DNA of 64,000 nt. It comes from Erythroxylum novogranatense. Taxonomy: Eukaryota > Streptophyta > Magnoliopsida > Malpighiales > Erythroxylaceae. The position numbers were made by a program, and so were the translations under genes. The stretch is taken from assembly GCA_029891385.1 (NCBI GenBank), contig CM057224.1, positions 27,979,005 to 28,043,004 on the forward strand. Reading direction: 5' to 3'. Position 1 is the stretch's first letter. Every line of letters starts with the position of its first letter. Shown piece by piece: positions 35,215 through 46,377 of this stretch. Under the pieces are notes generated by a model that saw only the letters and a list, made by a program, of their open reading frames with translations, was not told the DNA's origin and ran no database searches.

Positions 35215-37181
35215 GGTTTTATCCGTGTGAGCGTTATATATCTGGTCAAAAGGTACCAAGATTCTTTTGTAAGTAATATACATATACATAGAGATGTATG
35301 GGAAACATGTATATCATTAGAATCTGAATTAATTGATTCACAATTGAATAATCAAGTTGGTCGCTTGATTATGGTTTAGACTATAGTGTTGCGATTTATC
35401 TCTATATAAGCAAAGGAGTTTACTTTAAGGGAATGATGAGTTTCATATCATGATAGTAGTTGACTATCGATAATGTCACTATTAAATGAATCTGGAATCA
35501 AGTATGTTTTCAAGAATAAAGTGGGTCGTTACTTTAATCTTAAAACATACAACTTAAGCATTCGCTTATTATGAACCATAATCTTGATGAGTGGTGAACT
35601 CATATATGTTTCATTATAATTCTTGATATGATCGTAATGGATTTTACAGAGTATTAATCCAATTATGCGCATGTTGGAATTATTAATTGAAACATGTATC
35701 AGGGTACATTCACTCAAATAAAGAGTTTATAGTGTTATCATCTCTTTTAGATGTTTTAAGGAGATTTGGTGATTAAACTGACGCTAGTAGTTTGATGGAC
35801 TAGCTACCCATCAAGTCTTAACACTGAGATGAGATCTTATGTGTTAATCACCATATAACGTAAAATGAGAGATCTAGAAGGAAAAACCAACATAAGGGCA
35901 AAACGGTAATTTTATCCTTTGTTGTTCGGATGGCTATAATAAGGTTCTAAATAGGGTTTGCAATTGGACATATTCTCATAATATTTAATAATTCAAGAGT
36001 TCAACTAATTGTCTTTAGTGGAATGACATTAAGTTAATAAGCTAGGATTAATTCCAATGAGATTGAATTAATTCTGGGCTTATTGGAGCTTGAATTATCA
36101 AAGTCCAATAAGATTCCCCACTTGGCTTTAAGGAAGGTTATCAAGCTAAGTAAGAAATATAAATAGAGGTTAATTAGAAGCCTATAATTGAATCTTGGGC
36201 TTGGTCTAATTAAAGAAGCCCAAATATACATTTAGTAATGGGCTTGGTTTTTGGTTTAATGTAATTAATTAGACTAATTATATTAAAACAATTTTTTTTA
36301 AGAAGAAGATAACAATTTTTGTTATTCATAGGTTAATTGTGTATCCACACATTTGACATTAAAATGCTAAATAAAGATGGTCTTTATTATGGTTAATCAT
36401 CATTAAATGGAGTTATGAACTTACCATTAAATGGTTTAATGGTTGTCTTTTAATGTCGGCTTGTAACCTATTTGCATTCATTAGATTAAAGATGAAAGAT
36501 GTACATTAGATGGAACATTTTCCTTCTTTCTTCTTGGCAAAACTAAAATTGGGTATTGAATTTTAGGTTATGGTCTTTTCAAATAGCCATCATAAAGATA
36601 AATGAAGATAATCTCATTTATTGACTATTTTATGAGTGATTAATGAAAGAAGTGATGCATTTGATGCCTCTCTCTCCTTCCATCCTTGAATATAGGAAAT
36701 TGGTAGGCAAGGAAGACTTCTTGCATGTTCTTTACACCTTCTCTCCTTTCATGAAAGAAAGAATCGAAAATACCAATTGAAAGAGTTTCAATTTGGCTTC
36801 TTCTTCTTCTAAGATAATCTCCTTCAAACATTTTCTTCTCCTTTCCCACCAAAGGATTTTGTTAACCTAATTGTCCTTGAAGAATAGGTGGTAAATCTAA
36901 CTGGTTGAGGATACTACAACAAGGAGAAAGTAGATTGCTAAAGGCAAAGGATTTGGATACACGAAGAAGGAGAGGATAGTGCAACGAGGATTTAAAACTG
37001 TAGCGAAGGAGTCGGTAATACTCCTGATCTTGTTTATATTTTATTATCCTTATACCATATCATGTATGGATTGGCATGTTGATTTGGATTTGCTGTTTCC
37101 GCTGCAAGTAATGATTTCTTAAAAGTTTTTAAATCTACCCTTTTTTCCAAACAAAGCATGTTTTCTTTTTCCGATCCAACA
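35208..37181 (+). repeat. Copia 3' LTR lacking its first 110 bp or so
   Basis: Matches the copia 5' LTR from about 10330 to 12292 and ends GATCCAACA, followed by the ATTAC target duplication (37182-37186). The missing start and the missing pol are explained by the deletion joining it to the gypsy LTR. Confidence 0.92.
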
Positions 37182-37186
37182 ATTAC

Positions 37187-39342
37187 TTGAAATAAAATGA
37201 GTATTTATATATGTAAATTGTGTTATAGATGTTATTTTGCCTTAATGAAATATGGTTTTGAATTATGAAGTGATATATGGATGATTATGAAATTAGAATG
37301 AGAATTAAGTATGGATGATGAGTAGAGAAACTTTAAGCATGAACAATGGTTATATATGTAAGATATTATTTGCTGAATGACAAGATAAGTCATATGAATT
37401 GAGGTTGAGTGTTGGATAAATTCCAATGGCAGATTGAATTGTTTGAATGAGGTTGAAATAGAAGAAGTGAAGTTTCCATGAATGTTAAGTTTTGCATGAG
37501 GAGAAAAATGTGTATGGAAAATTGTTACGTGAACGTATGTTTTTTGTGAAAGTTAAGGTGTCTAGTATGACACAATATGAAGAATTGAGTTTTAGGAATG
37601 TGCCTTCGGGCAATTTGATTTTCAAGCATGAATATGTGTTATATGGGTTTGGTTATGTCCCTTAAGTTTGAGTCAGTGCACTGTCTCTTTTTAAAGGCTT
37701 CACCGGCCTGCCCGCTAGTGGCACCGAAACTTCGATTTCGGACTCCCATAAGTTCACGGCTACACTGGATCACTATGCGGGAAAGTGTAGTACGTTCCTC
37801 TCACGGCTGCACAGGACCGTTATGCGGGAATGTGCAGTACGTTCCGTTTTGGACCGACCCAAACCGATTTGATATGTTATGTGTTTTGATTTGTGTTTAT
37901 ATGGAATGCATTCATGTTTTTGAATTTGATTATGACTTGTGAATTGCATTATAAATTGTAAAAATTTCGAGAAATTTGTGAAATGCAAACGTGAGTTTTC
38001 AATTATGCAAGTTTTAGAAACCATTTATGAATGATTTGAATGAGTTGAGAAGTTTGAAAAATAAGCAATTGATATTTTTATGTTGAGAAATTTTTATAAA
38101 TGGAAAATGAGTTTTGCAAAGGATTTTGCTTATTGTTCATTGTATAAACATGTTATCCACGAGCTATAAGCTCACCCCCCTTTCATCCCTATCTCCAGGT
38201 TTCGAGAAAGAGATCGGCTGAAAGGAAGTCAAGGCTTTTGATCAATTTTATTTAGCTTGTATTGTTGTGTATCTTGGAAATTTGGTATTGGCTCTGTAAA
38301 TGGCTTGGAATACCATTAAAGTTTTGTAAGAAATTATTTATGATATGTATGAATTATGAATTCGTATAAGAACTCGAATGGTATAGTGGTGTATGATGGT
38401 TTATGAATTGGTGTATGGTTATGAAACTATGTATTGAATTGACTTATGAATGTGTCTTGAATGTGTATGAATATGGAGGAATGTGTTTGAGTAAGGATTA
38501 TGAATTGTGATGATATATAAATATGATTTGTTTGAGTTTGGATTGAATTATGGGTTTGGATATTGAATTAAGATATGAATGGGATTTGTGTATGATTTGA
38601 GATTTATAGAAGTGTGTTTTAAAGCCATTTGCAGGTTTTGGGGTTTATGAATTGCAGTCGTTATGCTGCCCGATTTTTGGAAAAGGAAAAATAAAATTTG
38701 ATTAAAAGAGAAATTATAGGATTGGTATGAATGTATAAGAAGATGAGTAAGATTTGAGATTTGCATGATTAAGAAAAAAAATTATATGAATTGAGTTTTG
38801 ATTGAGATTTGTGTAAGGATAAATTTTCAAAAAGGAAAATTAAATTGCTTTGTATGAGTTTGAAAAATGAATGAGAAAGAAAAGAAAAAAATTTATAATG
38901 GATTGGATTATTTTAGTCCTAAGGTTTCCAACGCGATAGTTTCCTAAGTATGCGTTCACGGATGTCAGACATTTGTTTCGGTCTAAATGATTCGTTTGTT
39001 TGCTTCAATTCGATCCGTTTTGTTATTTGATTTCCTTTCGATCTTACGTATTTGACTTCGATTTGATTCAGCTTTTCATTTTATTTCCGCGTTTTGTGAT
39101 CTGTTTTCGTGTCCGCTTTATGATGTTTGATTCTGATTCGAATTTTCGATTCGAATTTTCATTTGTGATTCGTATTTGATCCGATTAGCTTTGCATTTGA
39201 TTCGTTTCATTCGCGTTGGATTTCGATTTTGTTTGTTCGATCTGGATTCGATCCGCTTTTCGCATTTTTTTTGCATTCGTCCGTGCTTCTTTCGTTTTTC
39301 GTTTTCCCGGTTGGGATCCGGTTCCAAGATCGGGTTCCAACA
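37187..39342 (+). repeat. Right 2156 bp of the solo LTR (family B)
   Basis: Continues 10179-10219; total about 2.2 kb. Ends GGGTTCCAACA, followed by GTTTC (39343-39347), which repeats 10174-10178. The segment 37680-37860 has two related CACGGCTACACTGG / CACGGCTGCACAGG units with TATGCGGGAA, shared with the LTR at 48500-48650. No internal region is attached. Open frames (37628-37942, 39216-39473) look like chance. Confidence 0.88.
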
Positions 39343-39347
39343 GTTTC

Positions 39348-39677
39348 GATATTAACCAAAACTTTCTGATGTCTTTATATTCACTTAATGTGATATTCTT
39401 TTACTTTATGTTGATGGTGCCTGTGGGTAACGTACAAGCTAATTTTATTTACTATAAGACTCTGCATTTTTGATTAATGAGAAAAGAGGATAATTGCAAT
39501 AGAAGTATTGTTTTGTTCGTAATTAGGAAAATATTGAAAAGCTACTAAATGGCTAAATTTTAGATTCGAACTTGCTTAATTTCGTTGAATTAAGGCAATT
39601 TTGATTTTGATTATTCGTTATCTGTTGTATTTTTTAATTTTCTTTTTTGTTAATGTACTGATGACAGGTTTTGAAGG
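39348..39677 (+). other. Probable 5' intron and upstream region of the RPS7 copy
   Basis: AT-rich, noncoding, and ends in a pyrimidine-rich stretch and GATGACAG eight bases before the ATG at 39678. A 5'UTR intron just upstream of the start codon is common in plant ribosomal protein genes; it is inferred here. Confidence 0.5.
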
Positions 39678-40102
39678 ATGTTTATGACGAAGCAGAAAAT
39701 TCACAAAGATAAGGATGCTGAACCAACTGATTTTGAGGAATCAGTGGCTTAGGCAAGACTTGTGCAATTATGGGCTGCAAAGTTGAACTAAAGTGAGCAC
39801 GTGTTAACTTCTCACTTTGTTGTAGGCATTCTTTGATTTGGAAAATACTAGTCAAGAGTTGAAAAGTGACCTGAAGGATCTCTACATAAATTTAGTAATG
39901 TAAGGTTGCTTCATTCATGCATTTTAAGAATTCTTGTTTTTTTCTTTTTCACCTCACTATCACTCTTCCATCTTGTTGTCAAATTGATGTCTCTAGGAAC
40001 CATAAGGTTGTTGTTATCCATGTTCCTTATAGTTTGAGGAAGGCTTACCGAAAGATTCATGTTAGGCTTGTTAGAGGCTAAAGAAGAAGTTCAGTGGCAA
40101 GG
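39678..40102 (+). pseudogene. RPS7: 40S ribosomal protein S7 (eS7) pseudogene with introns retained, 3' part missing
   Basis: Three exons read in order. Exon 1 (39678-39752) gives KIHKDKDAEPTDFEES and ends in TAG where CAG (Gln) is expected. Exon 2 (39826-39899) gives FFDLENTSQELKSDLKDLY. Exon 3 (about 39983-40102) gives [20 protein letters not shown], then a frame break before the KKFSGK segment. The exon 1 donor is GC instead of GT, and the exon 3 acceptor AG is lost. About half of the usual 190-residue protein is covered; the C-terminal half does not follow. Introns show it was copied as DNA, not by retroposition. eS7 is a component of the small cytosolic ribosomal subunit; this copy cannot make it. 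Confidence 0.9.
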
Positions 40103-40365
40103 TAGTGAAGACTTATTATGTAGGTTGTTATGTATTGAATTTGTAATTCTGATGCAAGTAGCTTAATGCATATGGAATAGGAGTATTCAAGGAAAAACCA
40201 ATATGCTACATTCTTTCTTCTCATTTAGTTTATCCACATATTTGGTTTTCAATATGTATGTGTGCATATTATAGTATAAGATGTTGTTGTTATTTGTGTC
40301 ATTCGGTTTTCCTGATTTTTTAAATTCTCTGTTTATCATCCTTTGTTCCATTCTAATGTTCTTAA
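40103..40365 (+). other. Noncoding spacer between the RPS7 and WRKY fragments, possibly intron-derived
   Basis: T-rich sequence that starts at a GTAG right after the RPS7 exon 3 end and finishes in CTTAACAG at a plausible acceptor before the WRKY exon. It could be RPS7 intron, WRKY intron, or both joined. Confidence 0.5.
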
Positions 40366-40925
40366 CAGAACATTAGCAAACATGGAGTTTCAAGAACCTA
40401 AAAGTGAGATTAAACAAGAACATTCCTCGATGCAGAGCTCCACTTCTGAGATTACTACAACCCAAATGAACAAGCAAACCAGCAACGATTTTCAGTGTGA
40501 TTATGGAAATTAGCAACAACAACATCAATCTGTTAGAGAACAGAAAAGATTGGAAGATGGATACAACTGGAGAAAATATGGTCAAAAACAAGTCAAAGGA
40601 AGTGTACATATCCGAGAAGCTATTACAAGTGTACATATCCCAATTACCCAACAAAGAAGAAAATCGAGAGGTCTTTAGATGGGCAAATTGCTGAAATATT
40701 TTACAAGGGCAGTCACAACCATCCAAAGCCTCAGTCCACTAGAAGATCATCCTTATCAACTTCTTCTCGATATCCAATTCAAGCTCCTAATTCTATAATG
40801 AATGAGATTCAAGATCAACCATTTGCCTCTCATGGTAGTGTTCATTACCATGATCTTCTCCATGCAGCATTTGCCTCTCATGGTAGTGTTCATTACCATG
40901 CCCTTCTCCGTGCAGCACTGGAATG
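40366..40925 (+). pseudogene. WRKY33-like transcription factor fragment with the N-terminal WRKY domain, broken
   Basis: Reads as one exon of a group I WRKY protein. After an acidic start (MEFQEPKSEIKQEHSS) come [19 protein letters not shown] with the WRKYGQK heptapeptide at about 40555-40585, then a frameshift in the region of the zinc-binding Cys residues (about 40600-40620), then [16 protein letters not shown] and [16 protein letters not shown] with the H-N-H of the zinc finger. A TAG lies at about 40507 before the domain, and a TGA at about 40923 ends it. The second WRKY domain is absent. An intact protein binds W-box DNA in defence responses; this piece cannot. Confidence 0.88.
40820..40915 (+). 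repeat. 48-bp direct duplication inside the WRKY fragment
   Basis: Two adjacent copies, 40820-40867 and 40868-40915, differing at a few positions. Each starts CATTTGCCTCTCATGG. 48 bp is 16 codons, so the frame is kept. Confidence 0.95.
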
Positions 40926-40999
40926 AACAAACAGGGTTTGGTAAAGAGTAAGCCGAAGGATCCATCCAAGCATCATATTGATACAAGAATGTATAATAC

Positions 41000-41373
41000 A
41001 AGAAGTTTGATATATGTACTCATTTTGACAACAACTCCTAATCAAAGTTCATCAACACAAGTCCTTATTTCACTTACATCATAAAGCAAATGTTTACAAA
41101 ACTTTAATAATATTTCAAACCATATTACAACATCAATAATAAAAATCCGAATACAACAAAATATACAAAATCCCATAATCCTGAACATACTTCAACATCT
41201 TATTTTTACAAAATCTAACTTCCAATTGGAATTCCTTTCAACACTTAACCTCAATTCATATACTTAGTTCACATTCTAATTTCACAACCATCTATATACC
41301 AATTCATAATTCAAAGCCATACATAAACTCATATTCCATTTTGATATTTCCATTAACAATTCGGGGTCCAACA
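41000..41373 (-). repeat. Truncated, internally deleted LTR of family B (reverse)
   Basis: Ends TTCGGGGTCCAACA, the reversed family B start. 41255-41330 matches the reverse complement of 37220-37330, and 41095-41150 matches that of about 38270-38330, so the piece between is lost. The left boundary is approximate. Confidence 0.65.
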
Positions 41374-41399
41374 TTGAGTCTTTCAAAATGACCTCTACT

Positions 41400-42330
41400 T
41401 TGACTATGAATAGGAATAAAAGTTAGCTCTTAACATCAGGAAGGCAAAACCTTTAGCAAATCCTCTTTCCTTCCTTACTAATCATAAGTGGTGCAAAACT
41501 CCTATTACATATCTTGGAATCCTTATAATCACAAATTGATCATCCTTCCTATACTATAAGCCCCTGTTAGAAAGGATCCAAAAAAAACTAGCAAATTGGA
41601 AAAGTAAACTATTATTATTAGCAAGTAGGATTTAATTAGTGAGAACGACATTAATCATCTTATATGTGTATTGAACATCACACCTATGGTTCCATAAAAC
41701 TCTAATTAAAGATATTAAAAGAATAATTAATATATTTGTTTGACATGGGAAAGCAAAAGGCAGGGACATGATTAAGACTAAGTGGGAGAAGGCATGCAAA
41801 ACTAGGAAGGAAAGGGGATTATGAATCATATCTCTATGGATTTTTAACCAGATTCAGATGTTAAAAAGGGTATGGAGATTATTGACAGATAAAGAAGCAA
41901 GGCAATTTCTAGAATTGGAAGGAGAAAATAAAAAAACTCCTAGACCCTAAAGAAGATTTTGACCCTTAAACAACTATATAGAGGATAATATGTAAATAGG
42001 AGATAGTGAACAAGCCTCAATTTGGTACAAAAATTAGTCCAATCAAGGACCACTAGTTATAGTATAAGAATTGAGAACCTTGATGACTAAAGTGAGGGAT
42101 GAGGCTACTATTAAGGAAGCATTCATGATCCATTACAAAGCAATCTCTAGATTAGAAAAGGTTAACCAACTATTGATTACCCCGAATCCCTAAATTGAGA
42201 TAAGATATGGTGGAAGCACTACAAATTGGCAGCCTTAAAAATAATACAAGTGGGAATTATTTAAGAGATAGATTGTCTCATGTAAATTGGTACAATTTTG
42301 TTTTTGTTGAGAGTGTATGTCCACGGGATT
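41400..42330 (+). pseudogene. LINE (L1-type) ORF2 remnant: region after the reverse transcriptase core
   Basis: Conserved words of the plant LINE ORF2 thumb region are present: a TYLGI segment at about 41503-41517 preceded by KWCKTP, then KPLLERIQKKLANWKSKLL (about 41560-41620), IKDIKRIINIFVWHGK (about 41705-41750), and KWEKACKTRKERGL (about 41780-41822). Stop codons occur at about 41535 and 41633 among others. Downstream, weak similarity to the ORF2 C-terminal region continues to about 42330. The catalytic YADD part is not present. The 5' end was cut off near the LTR fragment ending at 41373. Confidence 0.8.
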
Positions 42331-42372
42331 AAATCTTAATATGGCTACAAATTAAGGGTAAGATCAACACCA

Positions 42373-43545
42373 TGTTGGTTTATGCCCTACAGCCGATCAG
42401 TTTGGTTTTAGTTTTATGACAATTATTTAAAGACGTTTTTTATTTTAAACATGTTTATATGTATATAAAGTCTATAGGATAATTATACATTGTAAATGAA
42501 ATTATAATTATGAAATTTATATTGCATTTATGTATTATCCCTAAATTGGTCTTAGTTATTATTTTATTAAAACTAGACATTAATAAACTATAAAAGACTA
42601 GCATACGTTATGTTTTTCCTTATAAAGGAAGTAGTCAATCTTATAAAATAAAGTATAGAGATACTTAGACAAACATTTAAGTGCATATTATAGAATAAGT
42701 TCACTGAATAGACCCGATATGAGAAATTCATTTAGAACTTTACTTGTATATCTATGAAAATTCTCTCTGTGATGATTTTATAAGTAATCATTTAACTTGA
42801 GGTTTCCAAAATTATTTTGTATAAAATTGCTATGTTTTGATACTACTTATGACCTATTCTAATTATAAGTCATTCAATTAGTAGTTATTGAGTGTAACAT
42901 TAACTATATAGAGATAGTTATGTGATTAAGATGTGATTCTTCACCCTAAAGTAATTAGGGAGAAAGTTCTATTGTTCTTGATTAGCACTGATTTAGAAAA
43001 TCCATGGCCAAGGTGGAATGATTCTTTGTAGATGGTTTAGAAATATCATTAATTCAACCAATATCTAATGACGAAGAACTAATATGATTAAACTTGAAAA
43101 TAGTAGATATTAATTCCGTGCTCTGTCTAATCGAAACATTGTATGATGAAAGGATTAAATTATACAAAAATCATGCATAAAAAAGTTAGTCAACCTATTT
43201 TAACATTCCTAAATATTTAGGTGATCATGATGCATTGCTAGATGCTAATCTTTATTTATGATCCTAATTTTTAATTCAAAATTAAAATAAATTAAAAGAA
43301 ATTTTAATTTACTAATCTTAATTATGAATTAGAATTAGAATTTATAATTAGTGCCAATATATTTGGAAACCTAATGGGTCACACATAAAGAACGATTTGA
43401 AGAGAGTAAAGATATATCTTTATTCGAGTTGGATTTGTTCATAAAGTTTGAGAAACTTTATAATTAAATAAGAGATATTTAATAAATAAGGATTAATATG
43501 AGATAATGGATCTTTTTGGGCATAATAAGTATTTAATTAGAATTA
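42373..43545 (+). repeat. LTR-like fragment, probably Ty1-copia
   Basis: Starts TGTTGGTTTATGCCC and is AT-rich and noncoding, with text resembling U3 of long copia LTRs. The right end is not defined, because plastid-derived DNA begins at about 43549. No target duplication found. Confidence 0.45.
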
Positions 43546-43548
43546 TTT

Positions 43549-43867
43549 GTTGAAGAGGTGACAAAATCCTGTACTTTTCATTACAAAACCAATAAACTTG
43601 AAAACGATGGATTATTTTGTGAAAGAATTTTTGAGCCTATAAAAATTGGAATTTGTGCTTATGGAAATTATCGAATAATTGGAGATAAAAATAAAAAATA
43701 AGACACAAAACTTTGTGAACAATGCGGAGTTGAATTTGTTGATTCTTAGATATGAAGATATGAAATGGGCTACATCAAATTGGCACTCCTAGGAAATTCT
43801 TCCTAGTTATATCGCGAATCTTTTAGATAAACCTTTTAAAGAAATATAAGGCTTAGTATACTGCAAT
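43549..43867 (+). pseudogene. rpoC1: Plastid-derived rpoC1 exon 1 fragment (NUPT)
   Basis: The reading shifts frame but keeps the family sequence: [19 protein letters not shown], then [20 protein letters not shown], then LCEQCGVEFVDS, then RYEMGYIKLA, LPSYIANLLDKPF and GLVYCN. These are the N-terminal part of the plastid RNA polymerase beta' subunit, including the CxxCG metal site. Stops and indels are numerous. The stretch that should follow YIKLA is shortened and altered. Not functional. Confidence 0.88.
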
Positions 43868-44259
43868 GTGTGATTTGATCAAAAGTCCAATTTTGTAGTT
43901 TTCGAATAAGAAATTGTCATCCCATTTAATCAAATTAGGATGTAATGGATCTAACATGTCTCTTGATAAGAGTACCATGAAACTCAGAATTATGGATGTA
44001 TTCAATACTTCCCAATAAAAGTGGAATTGGCTTATTGTAGAGTCAGTAACAAATAAATAGGAATTTCTAGTTATACCTCGTGAAAATAGACTTCTTTGGT
44101 GGAAAAAATTATTCCTTTTTTTTTACTTTTAGAACAAAATTTTGTCAAGTAAGCAAAAATGTCATGGTTATAAGAGTTTATATATCTCATATAGGTTACA
44201 TTTTCTAATATTAATATTTATATATTTTTTATATTTATACTAGTAACATGGCATAACCA
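43868..44259 (+). pseudogene. Probable rpoC1 group II intron fragment (NUPT)
   Basis: GTGTGATTTGATC follows directly after the exon 1 end and is the kind of 5' end expected of a group II intron (GUGYG); plastid rpoC1 has an intron at this place. The match is clear at the start and uncertain beyond about 44050, where the sequence could be something else. Confidence 0.55.
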
Positions 44260-44548
44260 TCGAGATGAATTCAGGACCTAAAAGATCGAACGTAAGGAGA
44301 CATAGACAATTCAATCCTTATGAATTCGAAGGTAGTATGAATTATGTGATTACAATAACCAGTACATATGATTCGATTAAGTTCTGAATAATAAAGAATT
44401 GCACTTTCTTTTCTACCTGGAATATCTGAACTAAAGAATTTGTGTTTAATTTGATCATTATTTAATGAAGGATGAGAAATATTTCTTCTTTCAACAAAAA
44501 GAGAACGGAAATTTATTTGATCTTGATCCTTGTCGAGTGAAACAAAAA
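44260..44548 (-). pseudogene. rpoC2: Plastid-derived rpoC2 fragment (NUPT)
   Basis: The minus strand reads [20 protein letters not shown], then [20 protein letters not shown] and [15 protein letters not shown]. These words belong to the central part of plastid rpoC2 (RNA polymerase beta'' subunit). Similarity fades below about 44350; the last 80 bp may be other plastid or nuclear sequence. It joins psbC directly at about 44548-44551, although the two genes are far apart in normal plastid genomes. Confidence 0.85.
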
Positions 44549-45360
44549 ACGGATAAAGCACCTAAACTATAAGATAAACAAGCCTCTCTAGACCATACAA
44601 GTGCATGATGAGCCCATGCAAAGGCTTGGTTATGATTTGTCAGATTCCCCCAAGTATACAAATGTAACCTAACTATACAGGTCCACCAATTATATCTTCC
44701 AAATCATCCACACTAATAATCGATCCTTCTCCTCTAAAAGGAGATTTGAGTAAATAACCAAAAATAACACTTTGGTTAGGGTTCAAGTTGGTAATTTTTC
44801 TCATATACACCCCAAGTATCATAAATGCCCCTAAAATAAATAACCTTAAATAATAGAAGAAAAGCGCCTATACCTAGCAAGATTAAATGAATAACTAAAA
44901 TTATTGTCATTTTATTTCTATCGTTCCATACATAACCAAAAAAAAGGAAAAGACTCTTCAAGAGTTTCAGGCCCAAAAGTGCATGATAAACATCGACAAA
45001 ACCTAATACTATGGAGGAAATTAAGTGAAGTATGCTAGATAGAAAGTATGGAAAGGTGTCTATAACTTCCCCCTAGGACCTACCCCCTAACCTAGAGTAG
45101 CTAGGTGGGGAAGTAAAATTAATCCTTGTTCATACATTGGTTTCTCCGATATAAAGTGAGCCACTTCAAATACGTTCATTGTGTCAGCCCAGAGTACGAT
45201 TAATACAGCAAGGCTATGTGAGCTCCTAGCAGTTTACCAGATAAATTAATAATTCGGGCATTTATGATCCACCAAATGAAACTGGGAGTTTCTTGGTAAC
45301 AATCGGCTAAAGCTAAAGGTCTATTAAAGAGCATTCCATAGGGTAGAACCTCCTTAGAGA
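44549..45360 (-). pseudogene. psbC: Plastid-derived psbC fragment (CP43), NUPT
   Basis: The minus strand gives [18 protein letters not shown] at the N-terminus, [13 protein letters not shown], later [14 protein letters not shown] in another frame, [20 protein letters not shown], and at the 3' end [17 protein letters not shown] and SYSLGALS. Stops and frameshifts are spread over the whole length. It covers about the first 270 residues of the 460-473-residue CP43 antenna protein of photosystem II. The 3' remainder is replaced by rpoC2. Confidence 0.93.
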
Positions 45361-46377
45361 ATATAAGGTTTTCATGAGGTTGATCTTGAGCTACCATTCA
45401 AGCACGAATACCTTCACTTAAGAGAATATTTTTGGTGTAGAAAGTTTCAAATTTAGGATCTTCTACTGCATAGATTTCCTAAGAAATGAAATTATAGGCA
45501 CATAGGTTCAAAGCCAAACTGATGACTCCAAGATCGCTCATCCATAAACCAGTTACTAGTACAAATAACATAAAGAAATGTAACCAAAATTTATTGAAAA
45601 AAGCAACCCAAAGATTTGGGACCAAAAGCAGTTAATGGTGACGATTGAATAAGTTTCTTCGGCTTGTGTTGGGTTGAACGCATAGGATGTATTTACACCA
45701 TCACTGTCCTCAAATAACGTATTTTCTATAGTAGCCCTATGAATAGTGAATAGTAGAGCAACACCTAATACACCAACAACTCCCATCATATGAAATTGGT
45801 TCAATGTCCGGTTATGAAACACTTGGCAAAAGAGACAACTTGAAATATAGCTACTTCACCAAAACTAGGGGAAAAGAACAAACCAGACTGACCTAGTGGA
45901 TACAAAATAAAGAAACAAAAACAACAATTGGAGTAGAGAATGAGATTGCACTATAAGGTCGCCATTGCACCAATCAAGCAAGTTCGAATTAAGAAAACTT
46001 AAAACCTATTAGCCCAAAGGTGTCATGGAGAGCAACAACAATCCACGGACCATCTAATTGGCACGAACGAGTAAAATATCCTTGTGCTTTAGGGCCCTAT
46101 AATAACAATAAAGAATGTGCTAAACTATTAGCAGGAGTAGAAATAACGGTGCTTAAGAAGTTGTAGCCTTCCAAATAGGAACTGGCCAACCTATGGGTAT
46201 ACCATCAAGTTACAAAGGTTATACCTATGAACCAACACCTAAGGAAAAATAGGCATAAGGAAAGAGTAACAGGCTAGACCAACCTACAAAAATGAAATGG
46301 TCCCTCTGTAACTAGTCATCCATAATATCAAATAAATCATTTTTGTCTTTGGTAAATTTACCAAGGGCTATAGTCAA
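45324..46377 (-). pseudogene. psbD: Plastid-derived psbD (D2), nearly full length, NUPT
   Basis: Runs from TTG at 46375-46377 (ATG changed to TTG; ALGKFTKDKNDLFDIMDD follows) to the expected TAA position at 45324-45326. That is 1054 nt against about 1062 for the 353-residue gene. Trp in the IMDDW context is [23 protein letters not shown] and [13 protein letters not shown] are clear at 45640-45800. One base is lost near the 3' end, which joins the psbD frame to the psbC frame. D2 is a photosystem II reaction centre protein; this copy is dead. Confidence 0.94.

Larger units (their letters stand above)
10220..37181 (+). mobile_element. Ty1-copia element, itself invaded by a gypsy element; pol mostly deleted
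   Basis: The 5' LTR is at 10220-12292, the primer site at 12295, gag to the start of the integrase region at 13793-15156, and the 3' LTR remainder at 35208-37181. Both outer flanks are ATTAC (10215-10219 and 37182-37186), a perfect 5-bp target duplication. A gypsy element entered at 15157. The core integrase, reverse transcriptase and RNase H of the copia element are absent: they were removed, together with most of the gypsy 3' LTR, by a deletion whose scar is at 35208-35214. Confidence 0.9.

Noticed and set aside
40373..41001. Minus-strand frames over the WRKY fragment
   Set aside because: Shadows of the plus-strand WRKY exon; the WRKYGQK motif and zinc finger words are on the plus strand.
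42373..44259. A solo LTR with ends TGTTGGTTTATGCC and GGCATAACCA
   Set aside because: The ends look complementary, but there is no target duplication and rpoC1 sequence lies inside, so the right end is probably chance.
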